Assembly (NCBI GenBank): GCA_902795095.1
Contig: CADBKB010000068.1
Span: forward strand, 1 to 7,967
Reading direction: 5' to 3'
DNA from: Oscillospiraceae bacterium
GTDB taxonomy: Bacteria > Bacillota_A > Clostridia > Oscillospirales > Oscillospiraceae
Length of the DNA stretch: 7,967 bases
The notes below the pieces were generated by a model that was not told the DNA's origin, made no database searches, and saw only the letters and a program-made list of their open reading frames with translations. Positions 1 to 5,751 of this stretch are shown in pieces. The stretch's first letter is position 1. Each line of letters begins with the position of its first letter. The position numbers and the translations under genes are program-made.

Positions 1-96
1 GGTTTCCTTTCGCGTCCAATCAAACCGTTTCCCAAACTTTTTCCAAAAGTTTGGGAAACGCACGCAGCGTGGCAAAAATACTTTTTTGACACGCTG
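1..96. repeat. Intergenic palindromic sequence with two hairpins
   Basis: No gene is visible here. Positions 26-41 and 45-60 form a perfect 16-bp hairpin with a 3-nt loop. Positions 65-71 (CAGCGTG) pair with 90-96 (CACGCTG), with an inner A5/T5 pairing. Neither hairpin is followed by a good T tract on either strand, so they look more like intergenic palindromic repeats (REP/BIME-like) than terminators. Their family cannot be named from one copy. Confidence 0.55.
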
Positions 97-143
97 AACG
101 CCCTCTCGGGGCGTTTTCCTTCTGGAGCGGGTGAGGGGAATCG
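97..143 (-). repeat. Partial duplicate of tRNA-Gly 3' end plus terminator
   Basis: Positions 123-143 are identical, base for base, to 280-300, the 3' end of the intact tRNA-Gly gene (3' half of the T arm, 3' acceptor strand, encoded CCA). The hairpin at 97-115 (AACGCCC/GGGCGTT) corresponds to the terminator at 244-282 but is shorter and diverged. Identity stops abruptly after 143 and no D arm, anticodon arm or 5' acceptor strand follows. This is therefore a remnant: either a decayed tandem tRNA gene or a duplicated 3' end of the attachment-site type. Confidence 0.7.
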
Positions 144-147
144 TTTG

Positions 148-239
148 CTTTTCCCTGCGGAAAAGTATGGTTGCGTCGGCCGTTTTGCCGACGCGCATCG
201 CTCCACCGGAGCGATGCATTCAATCGTTCGATTCCCCTC
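148..239. repeat. Three hairpins closed by an 11-bp outer stem
   Basis: Consecutive hairpins lie at 148-165 (7-bp stem, 4-nt loop), 173-194 (8-bp stem, 6-nt loop) and 195-217 (10-bp stem, 3-nt loop). The T-arm-derived GAGGGGAATCG at 133-143 is also exactly complementary to CGATTCCCCTC at 229-239, so the block could fold as a multibranched structure. There is no promoter or ORF with a ribosome binding site here. It may be a small non-autonomous repeat element inserted into a tRNA-Gly copy, but no target-site duplication is obvious. Confidence 0.5.
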
Positions 240-243
240 TATA

Positions 244-279
244 CCAAAAAGAAAACGCCCCCTTGGGGCGTTTTCTTTT

Positions 280-282
<3 letters not shown>
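244..282 (-). terminator. Intrinsic terminator of tRNA-Gly, possibly bidirectional
   Basis: Positions 244-261 pair perfectly with 265-282 around a 3-nt loop. The stem has a GC-rich core (ACGCCCC) flanked by A-rich and T-rich arms. On the minus strand the stem begins at the CC of the encoded CCA and ends in a TTTTCTTTTT run, as expected for termination right after the tRNA. The symmetry also gives a T run on the plus strand. It is the first good terminator downstream of the femX-alr operon as well. Confidence 0.85.
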
Positions 283-353
<71 letters not shown>

Positions 354-368
354 GGGTGCGTTTTCTAT

Positions 369-396
369 ATTATAGCAGGTATTTTTGAAAATGCAA
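369..396 (-). promoter_or_regulatory. Sigma-A promoter of tRNA-Gly
   Basis: On the minus strand there is TTGCAT (391-396), a 16-nt spacer and a perfect TATAAT (369-374). The -10 box lies about 16 nt before the mature tRNA 5' end at 353, the usual arrangement for a tRNA gene with a short leader. The 429-368 interval shows no convincing terminator, so transcription from the upstream operon may also reach the tRNA. Confidence 0.8.
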
Positions 397-428
397 CCGA
401 AAATCGTCGAGATTCTGCCGATCGCCGG

Positions 429-917
429 TCAGCCCAGCTGCTCCTTTGCCTTCTGCAGCTTGCCGATGGACAGGCTCAGTGCCAGCGCAGCCGCCAGGGG
501 GATGGCCGCGAGGCGCACCACGGTGAAGCCCGGCATGGCGTAGCCCACGATCAGACACACCGCTGCCAGCACAAAGGCGGCGATCCGCATGCTCTCCCGG
601 CGGCGGATGGCCCGGGCAAACAGACGGGAAAGGCCGTCGTCTTCCGGCGGCTGCGCGTCGGGATCGCGGCTGCCGAAGGCCATCAGCGCGCCCCGCCGGC
701 ACAGCAGGTCCCAGCCGCATTTCTGCCACCGGAGCGTATATTCCGCCCGGCTGGCGGGACCGAGCTCGCAGGCGCCGAAGCGCACGCGCATGGGCGCGTC
801 AGCCTCCCGCAGGGTGCAGGAAAAGGCGCCCAGGGATGCGGGGACCTCCGCCGCGCCGTCGCTCTCCAGCCCCGGCAGGTTCCAGAGGGGCCAGATCCCC
901 TTCGCCTTGCCGCTCAT
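429..917 (-). CDS. Small two-helix membrane protein, DUF2812-like
   Basis: This is a 162-residue protein starting at the ATG that overlaps the racemase stop codon (ATGA at 914-917), so translation is probably coupled. Residues about 1-108 are soluble. Two hydrophobic segments at about 112-128 and 132-153 follow a basic RAIRRRES stretch, which suggests a short membrane hairpin with the N-terminal domain in the cytoplasm by the positive-inside rule. The segment around Y60 to W69-D70 (aromatic, then a GWDLL motif, then an F-x-S-R-D turn) and the C-terminal helix pair recall DUF2812 proteins of Firmicutes; that match is from memory and moderate. The function of DUF2812 is not known to me. As third gene in a femX-alr operon it may assist envelope work, which is inference only. 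Confidence 0.75.
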   Translation of the reverse strand: MSGKAKGIWPLWNLPGLESDGAAEVPASLGAFSCTLREADAPMRVRFGACELGPASRAEYTLRWQKCGWDLLCRRGALMAFGSRDPDAQPPEDDGLSRLFARAIRRRESMRIAAFVLAAVCLIVGYAMPGFTVVRLAAIPLAAALALSLSIGKLQKAKEQLG

Positions 918-2005
918 CGGTACAGGATCCGCATGCCCTTCTGGATCAGCGGATTGATCTGGATGATGGCATGGTCGCCGATCTTCACATCGGCGCCGGT
1001 GACGTCCACGCAGGTATGCACCATGCCCACCCGGCCGATGACCCGGAAGCTGCGCTCACCGATCTGCACGGTGAGGGATTTGCGGGAAAAAACATTTCGG
1101 ATGCTGCTCAGGATGGCGCGCACGCAGTCGCGGAAGCGGAACAGATCGTGGCCGCTCTCTACGCCGAAGCCATGGAACCAGCCCACGCCGATGATGGCGG
1201 CCATCGTGGCCTGCTTGGCCTTCCAGGTGGCGCCGTAGCCCACGCTGGAGCCCGCCGGCAGCCAGCGAAGCTCCTCCACCTCGGCCTCCACGTAGCCGAT
1301 GCGCTTGAGGCCCAGACGGTTCTGGGCGGTGACGCGGCCCAGCAGGGCCGAGCCAAGACGCACGCCGCCGAGATACATCTCGGGATAGCGCAAAAACGCC
1401 TCGGAATTGCAGCAATGGACGATGCCCGTCTCATAGCCCGCGGCCTCGATTTTCTGCACCACCTGCTGGAAGCGGGCAAACTGCTCCCGGGTGACACGCT
1501 CATTGCAGAACGCGGAGTGGAAATGGGTATAGATGCCGCCCACCACCAGATTCTTCTGGTATTCATAGACCCGGATGGCCTGATCCACCTGCTCGGGCAG
1601 GAACCCGTAGCGGCCCATGCCGGTATCGATCTTCAGGTGGACCTCCGCCATGGCCGCGCGCTCGGCGGCGATGCCGCCCAGCACCATGGCCGCCTCCAGG
1701 GAGCCCACCGTGAAGATCACGTTCATGTCCAGCATGGCGTTGATCTCCTCGGGATCCTGGGTCTGGCGGAGCATCAGGATGGGATTGTCGGTGAAGCCCG
1801 CCTCCCGCAGGGCGGTGGCTTCCCGCACCTCGGTGACGCAGAAGCGGTCGATCCCGTGGGCGCTCAGCATCCGGGCCATGGGCACGCAGCCCAGGCCGTA
1901 GCCGTTGCCCTTGAGCACGCCCCAGACGGGCACGTCGCCTGCATGCTTCACGAGCTTCTCAATATTCTCGGCCAGCAGCTCCTTTTCAACGATATAAGCC
2001 TTCAT
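914..2005 (-). CDS. alr: Alanine racemase, divergent subfamily
   Basis: This is a 363-residue PLP-dependent fold-type III enzyme predicted to interconvert L- and D-alanine in the cytoplasm for peptidoglycan. K32 in VLKGNGYGLG is the expected PLP lysine. KIDTGMGRYGF (125-135) and GGVRLGSALLG (213-223) are typical barrel motifs, and Y257 in SVGYG is the expected second catalytic base. I chose the ATG at 2005 over the GTG at 2017 because GTGAGG lies 6 nt before it and family members start with MKAYIVEK-like sequence. Two oddities occur. Residues about 281-312 look like an insert relative to canonical enzymes, and the usual GRVCMD motif reads GRVGMVH (325-331), losing the conserved Asp. The gene sits 9 nt after femX and overlaps the next gene by 4 nt. 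Another amino-acid substrate cannot be excluded. Confidence 0.88.
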   Translation of the reverse strand: MKAYIVEKELLAENIEKLVKHAGDVPVWGVLKGNGYGLGCVPMARMLSAHGIDRFCVTEVREATALREAGFTDNPILMLRQTQDPEEINAMLDMNVIFTVGSLEAAMVLGGIAAERAAMAEVHLKIDTGMGRYGFLPEQVDQAIRVYEYQKNLVVGGIYTHFHSAFCNERVTREQFARFQQVVQKIEAAGYETGIVHCCNSEAFLRYPEMYLGGVRLGSALLGRVTAQNRLGLKRIGYVEAEVEELRWLPAGSSVGYGATWKAKQATMAAIIGVGWFHGFGVESGHDLFRFRDCVRAILSSIRNVFSRKSLTVQIGERSFRVIGRVGMVHTCVDVTGADVKIGDHAIIQINPLIQKGMRILYR

Positions 2006-2011
2006 AGTAAG

Positions 2012-2017
2012 CCTCAC
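2012..2017 (-). promoter_or_regulatory. Ribosome binding site that decides the alr start
   Basis: GTGAGG on the minus strand overlaps the femX stop codon (TGA at 2014-2016) and lies 6 nt before the ATG at 2003-2005. The same bases supply a possible GTG start at 2017, which would add four residues (MRLT), but that start has no comparable Shine-Dalgarno sequence at the right distance. Reinitiation after femX termination is therefore the likely mode. Confidence 0.6.
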
Positions 2018-3117
2018 TGCCCGTTGGAGGGCGTCCCCTTGACATGGTCGGTTTTCTTGTCCCGGTGGCGGATCATATAGACCTTCTCCCGGGCCCAGCG
2101 CATGGTATCGAAGCCGATCTGGGCGCTGCGGTTGATGAAGGGCTTGAGGATAAGATCCATCTCGCCCACGAATTCGGTGTAGTCGCCGTTAAAGCCCCGC
2201 TTAAACTTCACCAGGCCGTAGAGGGGATGATCCTCCGGCACCAGGCCGGGCACGCCGCGGAAGTCGTAGATTCGGCAGTTCTTCTCCACCGCCCAGCGGA
2301 TCATCTCCCACTGCAGCAGGTAGTTGGGCATGAGGTTGCGGTGCTCGTTGGAGCTGGCGCCGTAGAGATACCAGACCTTGTCGCCGTACCAGATGGCCAG
2401 CGTGCCGGCGATGGGCTCGTCCTCATAGAAGGCCATGTAGAGCCGGCAGTGCTCGCCCAGGTTGTCGAGCATGGCGGAGAAGTACTCCGGCTGGCGGGTG
2501 ACGAAGCCGTCGCGCACGCCGGTGACCAGCATGAGCTCGGAGAAGGCGGGGATCATCTCCTTGCCGCAGATCCGCACCTCCACGCCCTTGCGCTTGGCCA
2601 GGCGGATGTTGTAGCGGGTCTTCTGGTGGAAGGAGGCCAGCAGCTCGTCCTCGGTGCGGCCGTTCAGGGCCAGGCGGAAGACATAACGGGGCTGCAGGGC
2701 GTCGAAGCCCTTGCCGCCTTCGCGGCTGACGAAGCCCAGCTCATGCAGATAGTCGGAGAATTCCGTCTCCGAGGAGGGCACGTCCGGGTCGATCTTGAAC
2801 ACATAGGCCTTGTTCTCCCTGGCGATCTGCTTCGCGCCCTCGATGAGCTCGGCGATGGTCTTCTGATCGTGGATATCGCACACGGGGCCGCGGCAGCTGT
2901 AGACGATGGTATAGGGCAGGGCCGGGATCGCTCTGCGGATGAGCATGGAAATGGTTCCCTTGATGGCGCCGTCCTCGCCGCGGCAGGCCACCGCTTCCCA
3001 TTTCCACATGGGCTTCTGCTTGCCCCAGTAGGAGCTCTGAGCAAAATTGCCCTTGGGATGGCTCTGGTTGAAGGCTTCAAATTCTGCCAGGGTTGCTTCG
3101 GTGATTCGTTCGATCAT
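2014..3117 (-). CDS. FemX/FemAB-family peptidoglycan bridge aminoacyltransferase
   Basis: This is a 367-residue protein of the Fem family, which transfers amino acids from aminoacyl-tRNA to the stem peptide of lipid II or peptidoglycan precursors at the inner face of the membrane. Two GNAT-like halves are recognisable. The first has NFAQSSYWGKQK (24-35) and RGPVCD (76-81). The second has YNIRLAKRKG (169-178), YLYGASS (250-256), MPNYLLQWE (263-271), YDFRGVPG (284-291) and FKRGFNGDYTEFVGE (305-319), all typical Fem signatures. No long coiled-coil arm is visible between them, so it resembles compact FemX rather than FemA/FemB. The tail (about 345-367) is basic and hydrophilic. AGCAGGA lies 6 nt before the ATG, and a strong promoter lies upstream. 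The amino acid it adds (Gly, Ala or Ser) cannot be read from sequence. The alanine racemase and tRNA-Gly next to it fit cell-wall metabolism. Confidence 0.9.
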   Translation of the reverse strand: MIERITEATLAEFEAFNQSHPKGNFAQSSYWGKQKPMWKWEAVACRGEDGAIKGTISMLIRRAIPALPYTIVYSCRGPVCDIHDQKTIAELIEGAKQIARENKAYVFKIDPDVPSSETEFSDYLHELGFVSREGGKGFDALQPRYVFRLALNGRTEDELLASFHQKTRYNIRLAKRKGVEVRICGKEMIPAFSELMLVTGVRDGFVTRQPEYFSAMLDNLGEHCRLYMAFYEDEPIAGTLAIWYGDKVWYLYGASSNEHRNLMPNYLLQWEMIRWAVEKNCRIYDFRGVPGLVPEDHPLYGLVKFKRGFNGDYTEFVGEMDLILKPFINRSAQIGFDTMRWAREKVYMIRHRDKKTDHVKGTPSNGQ

Positions 3118-3155
3118 ATTCTATCCTGCTTTCCGAAATGTGCATAGTTTTGGAA

Positions 3156-3184
3156 ATTATACCATAGTCTCCGCTGTAATGCAA
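3156..3184 (-). promoter_or_regulatory. Sigma-A promoter of the femX-alr operon
   Basis: On the minus strand there is TTGCAT (3179-3184), a 17-nt spacer and perfect TATAAT (3156-3161). The expected transcript starts near 3149, about 32 nt before the femX ATG. The -35 hexamer is the same as that of the tRNA-Gly promoter. No riboswitch-sized leader fits in this space. Confidence 0.85.
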
Positions 3185-3186
3185 AT

Positions 3187-3206
3187 AAAAAACCGCCGCA
3201 GGGCGG
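3187..3206 (-). terminator. Minus-strand intrinsic terminator upstream of femX
   Basis: On the minus strand CCGCC (3202-3206), loop CTGC and GGCGG (3193-3197) are followed by TTTTTT (3187-3192). The stem is short (5 bp) but fully GC. It has the polarity needed to stop transcription coming from the right before the femX promoter. The nearest minus-strand gene in that direction now ends 1.4 kb away at 4674, which suggests that the plus-strand cassette was inserted between them. Confidence 0.65.
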
Positions 3207-3250
3207 AAGTTCATAACGAAGCGGCTCCTTCACGCTTGAACACGGGATTA

Positions 3251-3279
3251 TTGACCATTCAGGGCAGCAATGGTACAAT
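3251..3279 (+). promoter_or_regulatory. Sigma-A promoter of the vat-kinase cassette
   Basis: TTGACC (3251-3256), a 17-nt spacer and TACAAT (3274-3279) match the sigma-A consensus at 10 of 12 positions. Transcription would start near 3286, leaving a leader of about 30 nt that ends in GAGGTG (3304-3309), 7 nt before the ATG. The leader is too short for a leader-peptide or attenuation device, so constitutive expression is likely. Confidence 0.8.
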
Positions 3280-3316
3280 GATCAAAACAAATCGGGATTT
3301 GCAGAGGTGACCACCA

Positions 3317-3955
3317 ATGAAAAACGGGAAAAATCCAGATTCAAATGTAATCCATCCGATCGCAGGATATGACAAAGAGATCTATGTGCGACCAACAATT
3401 TCAAATCCGAATATCATTGTCGGAGATTTTACATACATTGCAGACTCCCAATTTGAAAGCCATGTCACACACTTTTATCCGTGGAGTCGGGATAAACTCA
3501 TCATCGGGAAGTTTTGCCAAATCGCGTCAGGCGTTGAATTCGTGATGAACGATGCAAATCACCAGATGAATGCTGTATCTACATTCCCGTTTTACACGCT
3601 TGAGGGCTGGGAAACGGAACCTCCCGCTGCATCGGATCTACCGTTCAAAGGTAATACCGTAATCGGCAATGACGTGTGGATCGGCCAGAATGCTGTTATT
3701 CTGCCTGGCGTTCACATCGGTGACGGTGCAATTATCGGCGCAAACAGTGTTGTGGGCAGCGATGTTGCACCCTATAACATCGTGGTCGGTAATCCCGCAA
3801 CGGTCTTGCGGAAGCGCTTTGACGATGAGCTTATCGGATTGTTGCTCAAATTCAAGTGGTGGGATAAACGCATAGAAGAAATAAACCGTTTGATTCCAAT
3901 CCTGACCTGCAGTAATTTGGAGAAGGTCAGGGAAGAACTCGAGGCAAAACTATGA
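3317..3955 (+). CDS. Vat-type xenobiotic (streptogramin A) O-acetyltransferase
   Basis: This is a 212-residue left-handed beta-helix (hexapeptide repeat) acyltransferase. Vat enzymes use acetyl-CoA to acetylate a hydroxyl of streptogramin A antibiotics in the cytoplasm. It shows the Vat layout: KLIIGKFCQIASGVEFVMN (60-78), catalytic-type His82 in NDANHQMN, and hexapeptide coils VIGNDVWIGQNAVILPG (115-131) and IGDGAIIGANSVV (134-146). Also present are YNIVVGNPA (153-161) and the C-terminal RFDDELI and KWWD motifs (168-183). The length fits Vat(A)-Vat(D) class proteins. Base composition is visibly AT-richer than the flanking genes, indicating transfer. It overlaps the next gene by ATGA. I assign no specific vat letter; it may act on another hydroxylated substrate, including chloramphenicol as in the related XAT/CatB-type enzymes. 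Confidence 0.88.
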   Translation: MKNGKNPDSNVIHPIAGYDKEIYVRPTISNPNIIVGDFTYIADSQFESHVTHFYPWSRDKLIIGKFCQIASGVEFVMNDANHQMNAVSTFPFYTLEGWETEPPAASDLPFKGNTVIGNDVWIGQNAVILPGVHIGDGAIIGANSVVGSDVAPYNIVVGNPATVLRKRFDDELIGLLLKFKWWDKRIEEINRLIPILTCSNLEKVREELEAKL

Positions 3956-4497
3956 TCATACTGATTGCCGGAGCATCCCATGTCGGGAAAACGATTCTGG
4001 CGCAACGGATACTTGAGAAAAACAGATACCCTTACTATTCAATTGACCATTTGAAGATGGGGCTTATTCGCAGCGGCAATACTGATCTCACGCCAGAAGA
4101 TGATGATGAACTGACGATTTATCTTTGGCCGATCGTCCGAGAGATCATAAAGACTGCTATTGAGAATGAGCAGAACCTTATTATTGAGGGCTGTTATATA
4201 CCTTTTGATTGGAGAAAAAGTTTTGATGAGCAGTATCTTCCGTCGATAAGATTCATATGTCTTGCCATGTCTGATGAATATATAGATTCGCATTTTGAAG
4301 AAATAAAATCACATGGCTCTGATATCGAGACAAGGCTTGATGACTCTTCATGTACTGCTGAACAACTAAAGCAAGATAATCATCAGATCATAGATGGTTA
4401 CCTATCGAACGGAGAACAAATCACTCTGATCACAGAAAGCTTTGAGGATTCGCTAAGAGGGGTTTTGGATTCGCAAATACCGGTTTATGGGGATTGA
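3952..4497 (+). CDS. Small P-loop kinase-like protein (AAA_33/NMP-kinase type)
   Basis: This is a 181-residue P-loop NTPase. Walker A is GASHVGKT (7-14) right at the N-terminus. SIDHLKMGLIR (30-40) places an Asp and Lys where NMP-kinase-like and zeta/chloramphenicol-phosphotransferase-like kinases bind or activate their acceptor. LIIEGCYIP (76-84) is a Walker-B-like strand, and RLDDSS (128-133) lies in the lid region. It resembles short Firmicute proteins usually annotated as adenylate kinase-like or ATP-binding, so the substrate is unknown. The start overlaps the vat stop (ATGA, 3952-3955), with GAGG 7 nt upstream, so the two are co-translated. Base composition is even more AT-rich than vat. 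Co-transfer with an antibiotic acetyltransferase suggests, but does not show, a role in drug modification. Confidence 0.82.
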   Translation: MIILIAGASHVGKTILAQRILEKNRYPYYSIDHLKMGLIRSGNTDLTPEDDDELTIYLWPIVREIIKTAIENEQNLIIEGCYIPFDWRKSFDEQYLPSIRFICLAMSDEYIDSHFEEIKSHGSDIETRLDDSSCTAEQLKQDNHQIIDGYLSNGEQITLITESFEDSLRGVLDSQIPVYGD

Positions 4498-4563
4498 CTG
4501 ATGTTGCCCACAGGTATCACACAAACAACGGAATCTCCCTGCAAAGTCCATTGCAAACCAATA

Positions 4564-4598
4564 AAAACAGGCGTAACCGCAATGGTTACGCCTGTTTT
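4564..4598. terminator. Bidirectional intrinsic terminator after the cassette
   Basis: Positions 4564-4578 (AAAACAGGCGTAACC) pair perfectly with 4584-4598 around a 5-nt loop. The stem is flanked by A and T runs, so it can act on both strands. It lies 67 nt after the kinase stop and 76 nt beyond the end of the convergent minus-strand gene. The rest of 4498-4673 shows no supported gene; an open frame at 4501-4689 runs straight through this hairpin. Confidence 0.85.
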
Positions 4599-4673
4599 AT
4601 ATCCTTTTGCGTCGGTAATTGCAATCTCAAAGAAACTGCCTTATGAAGCACTGCCCGAGCGGCGGTTGATTTT

Positions 4674-5660
4674 TTACTGTGCCAGATAGAGCCGCGCCAG
4701 CCTGGCAAGACGCCGGCGGTCGGATTTCGTCAGCAGAAGGCACGGCAGGGGCAGCACGTCGCTGCGCACCCGCCGCTGACGCAGGGCCCGGCTGGTGCGC
4801 CGGGGCAGCGCGTCAAAGAAGGCGTCGGGATCCCGCAGCTTCAGCTCCAGCTCCCGCTCCCCCCGGCTGAATTCAGCGGCGCGGAAGCTGCTCCATGGGA
4901 ACCGTCCGTGCAGCGCCGGCTCCGCCAGATGGTGGTCGATGCCTCCGGGGCCCACGCCGATCCCGCCTCCACGCTGCAGGCGCGGTGCGATCGCCAGAAT
5001 CCCCGGCAGGGCCATGACGGCCGCGGCGGGCGCGAGCCAGAGCAGGCTTCTGCCGATCGCCCGCAGTACGTCGCCGAGCAGCACCAGCGCCAGAGCAGCG
5101 GCCAGGGCATAGAGCCCGCCGCAGATCCAGGCCAGACGTTTGCGCCGGGGCTCGTCCTGTGCGATCCAGACCGTTGCGGGACGGGCATAGGCAATGCGCG
5201 GCGAGCCGTCGTCCACATGGATGATCCCGCAGCGCTGAAAGCCGTTCTTCTCCAGAGCCCGCTGCATGGCGCGGTTGCTCTCATGGGTATCCGCCCGGAG
5301 CTGCCTGCATCGGACGGCGCACCAGTCCAGGCAGAAGCCCGCCACATCCTTTCCGGGAACGCTCACGGCAATGCAGTGCAGTACGCCGTATGGGCCGTCG
5401 TCGGGCCAGGCGCCGTCGGTGATCTCTCGATAGGTAGGGTCGTCAGCCTCCGGCTCGAAGGCAAAGGCAGCCAGGATCTCATCGCCCTCGCAGCATACAA
5501 AGCTGCGCCCCTCGGCGATATCCGCCGGGGCGCGGTGCTCGGGGGCGTCGATGCCCTCCCACTGGGTCAGATTGCCGGATGCGCGCATGAACGCCCTTGC
5601 CTTGCCGTACAGGTCGAGAATGACAGGCAGATCCTCCGGCATGGAGCGACGGATTTCCAT
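4674..5660 (-). CDS. GNAT acetyltransferase fused to a two-helix membrane/PH-like domain
   Basis: This is a 328-residue protein. Residues 1-165 are a GNAT N-acetyltransferase. It begins with IRRSMPEDLPVILDLY, has a short acetyl-CoA loop region around VSVPGKDVAG (99-108), and shows the strongly characteristic stretch RADTHESNRAMQ to LEKNGF (122-141). Small clostridial GNAT proteins of this type normally stop near residue 165. Here, without any stop or frameshift, the chain continues into a basic linker (RRKR, 172-175), two hydrophobic helices (about 176-200 and 203-226) and a polar domain (about 235-328). That domain has GGIDHH, FPWSSFRAAEF and LKLRDPDAFF motifs, recalling STM3941/YcxB-type membrane PH-like domains. 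AAGGAGG lies 5 nt before the ATG. The acetyl acceptor is unknown; the fusion may bring the enzyme to the membrane. Confidence 0.8.
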   Translation of the reverse strand: MEIRRSMPEDLPVILDLYGKARAFMRASGNLTQWEGIDAPEHRAPADIAEGRSFVCCEGDEILAAFAFEPEADDPTYREITDGAWPDDGPYGVLHCIAVSVPGKDVAGFCLDWCAVRCRQLRADTHESNRAMQRALEKNGFQRCGIIHVDDGSPRIAYARPATVWIAQDEPRRKRLAWICGGLYALAAALALVLLGDVLRAIGRSLLWLAPAAAVMALPGILAIAPRLQRGGGIGVGPGGIDHHLAEPALHGRFPWSSFRAAEFSRGERELELKLRDPDAFFDALPRRTSRALRQRRVRSDVLPLPCLLLTKSDRRRLARLARLYLAQ

Positions 5661-5684
5661 AGGCCCCTCCTTGGGTTTTTTCTT

Positions 5685-5713
5685 AGAGTACCATGACGCG
5701 GTGCAAATCGCAA
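5685..5713 (-). promoter_or_regulatory. Weak possible promoter of the GNAT fusion gene
   Basis: On the minus strand TTGCGA (5708-5713), a 17-nt spacer and TACTCT (5685-5690) lie 25 nt before the start codon at 5660. The spacing is ideal, but the -10 box matches the consensus at only three positions. It is the best sigma-A candidate in the 91-bp gap after the upstream gene. Confidence 0.3.
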
Positions 5714-5726
5714 GGAAAATATGTAG

Positions 5727-5746
5727 CGCGCAGGTTTCCCTGCGCG
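5727..5746 (-). terminator. Weak hairpin terminator after the SpoIIQ-like gene
   Basis: CGCGCAGG (5727-5734) pairs with CCTGCGCG (5739-5746) around a 4-nt loop, just downstream of the stop codon at 5752-5754. On the minus strand the following sequence (CTACATATTTTCC) has only a short, interrupted T tract. It may be a leaky terminator separating the SpoIIQ-like gene from the GNAT fusion gene. Confidence 0.45.
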
Positions 5747-5751
5747 TCTGC

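Noticed and set aside
222..244. Possible tRNA 3' half on the plus strand (TTCGATTCCCCTC...ACC)
   Set aside because: The T stem cannot pair with the preceding bases, and no acceptor 5' strand, D arm or anticodon arm lies upstream; it is better explained as an inverted copy of the T-arm fragment.
836..2080. Long plus-strand open frame (414 codons) opposite alr
   Set aside because: It is antisense to a well-supported alanine racemase, has no ribosome binding site and a His/Ala/Gly/Asp-rich low-complexity composition typical of the complement of GC-rich codons.
2044..3147. Plus-strand open frame (367 codons) opposite femX
   Set aside because: It mirrors the femX coding region, has biased Ala/Gly/Val/Leu/His composition and shows no domain; it is a product of GC-rich codon use on the other strand.
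3952..4497. Zeta-type toxin of a toxin-antitoxin pair
   Set aside because: The gene before it is an acetyltransferase rather than an epsilon-like antitoxin, and there is no other small gene adjacent to it.
4501..4689. Small open frame (62 codons) directly after the kinase gene
   Set aside because: It runs through the 15-bp terminator hairpin, has no Shine-Dalgarno sequence and resembles no protein.
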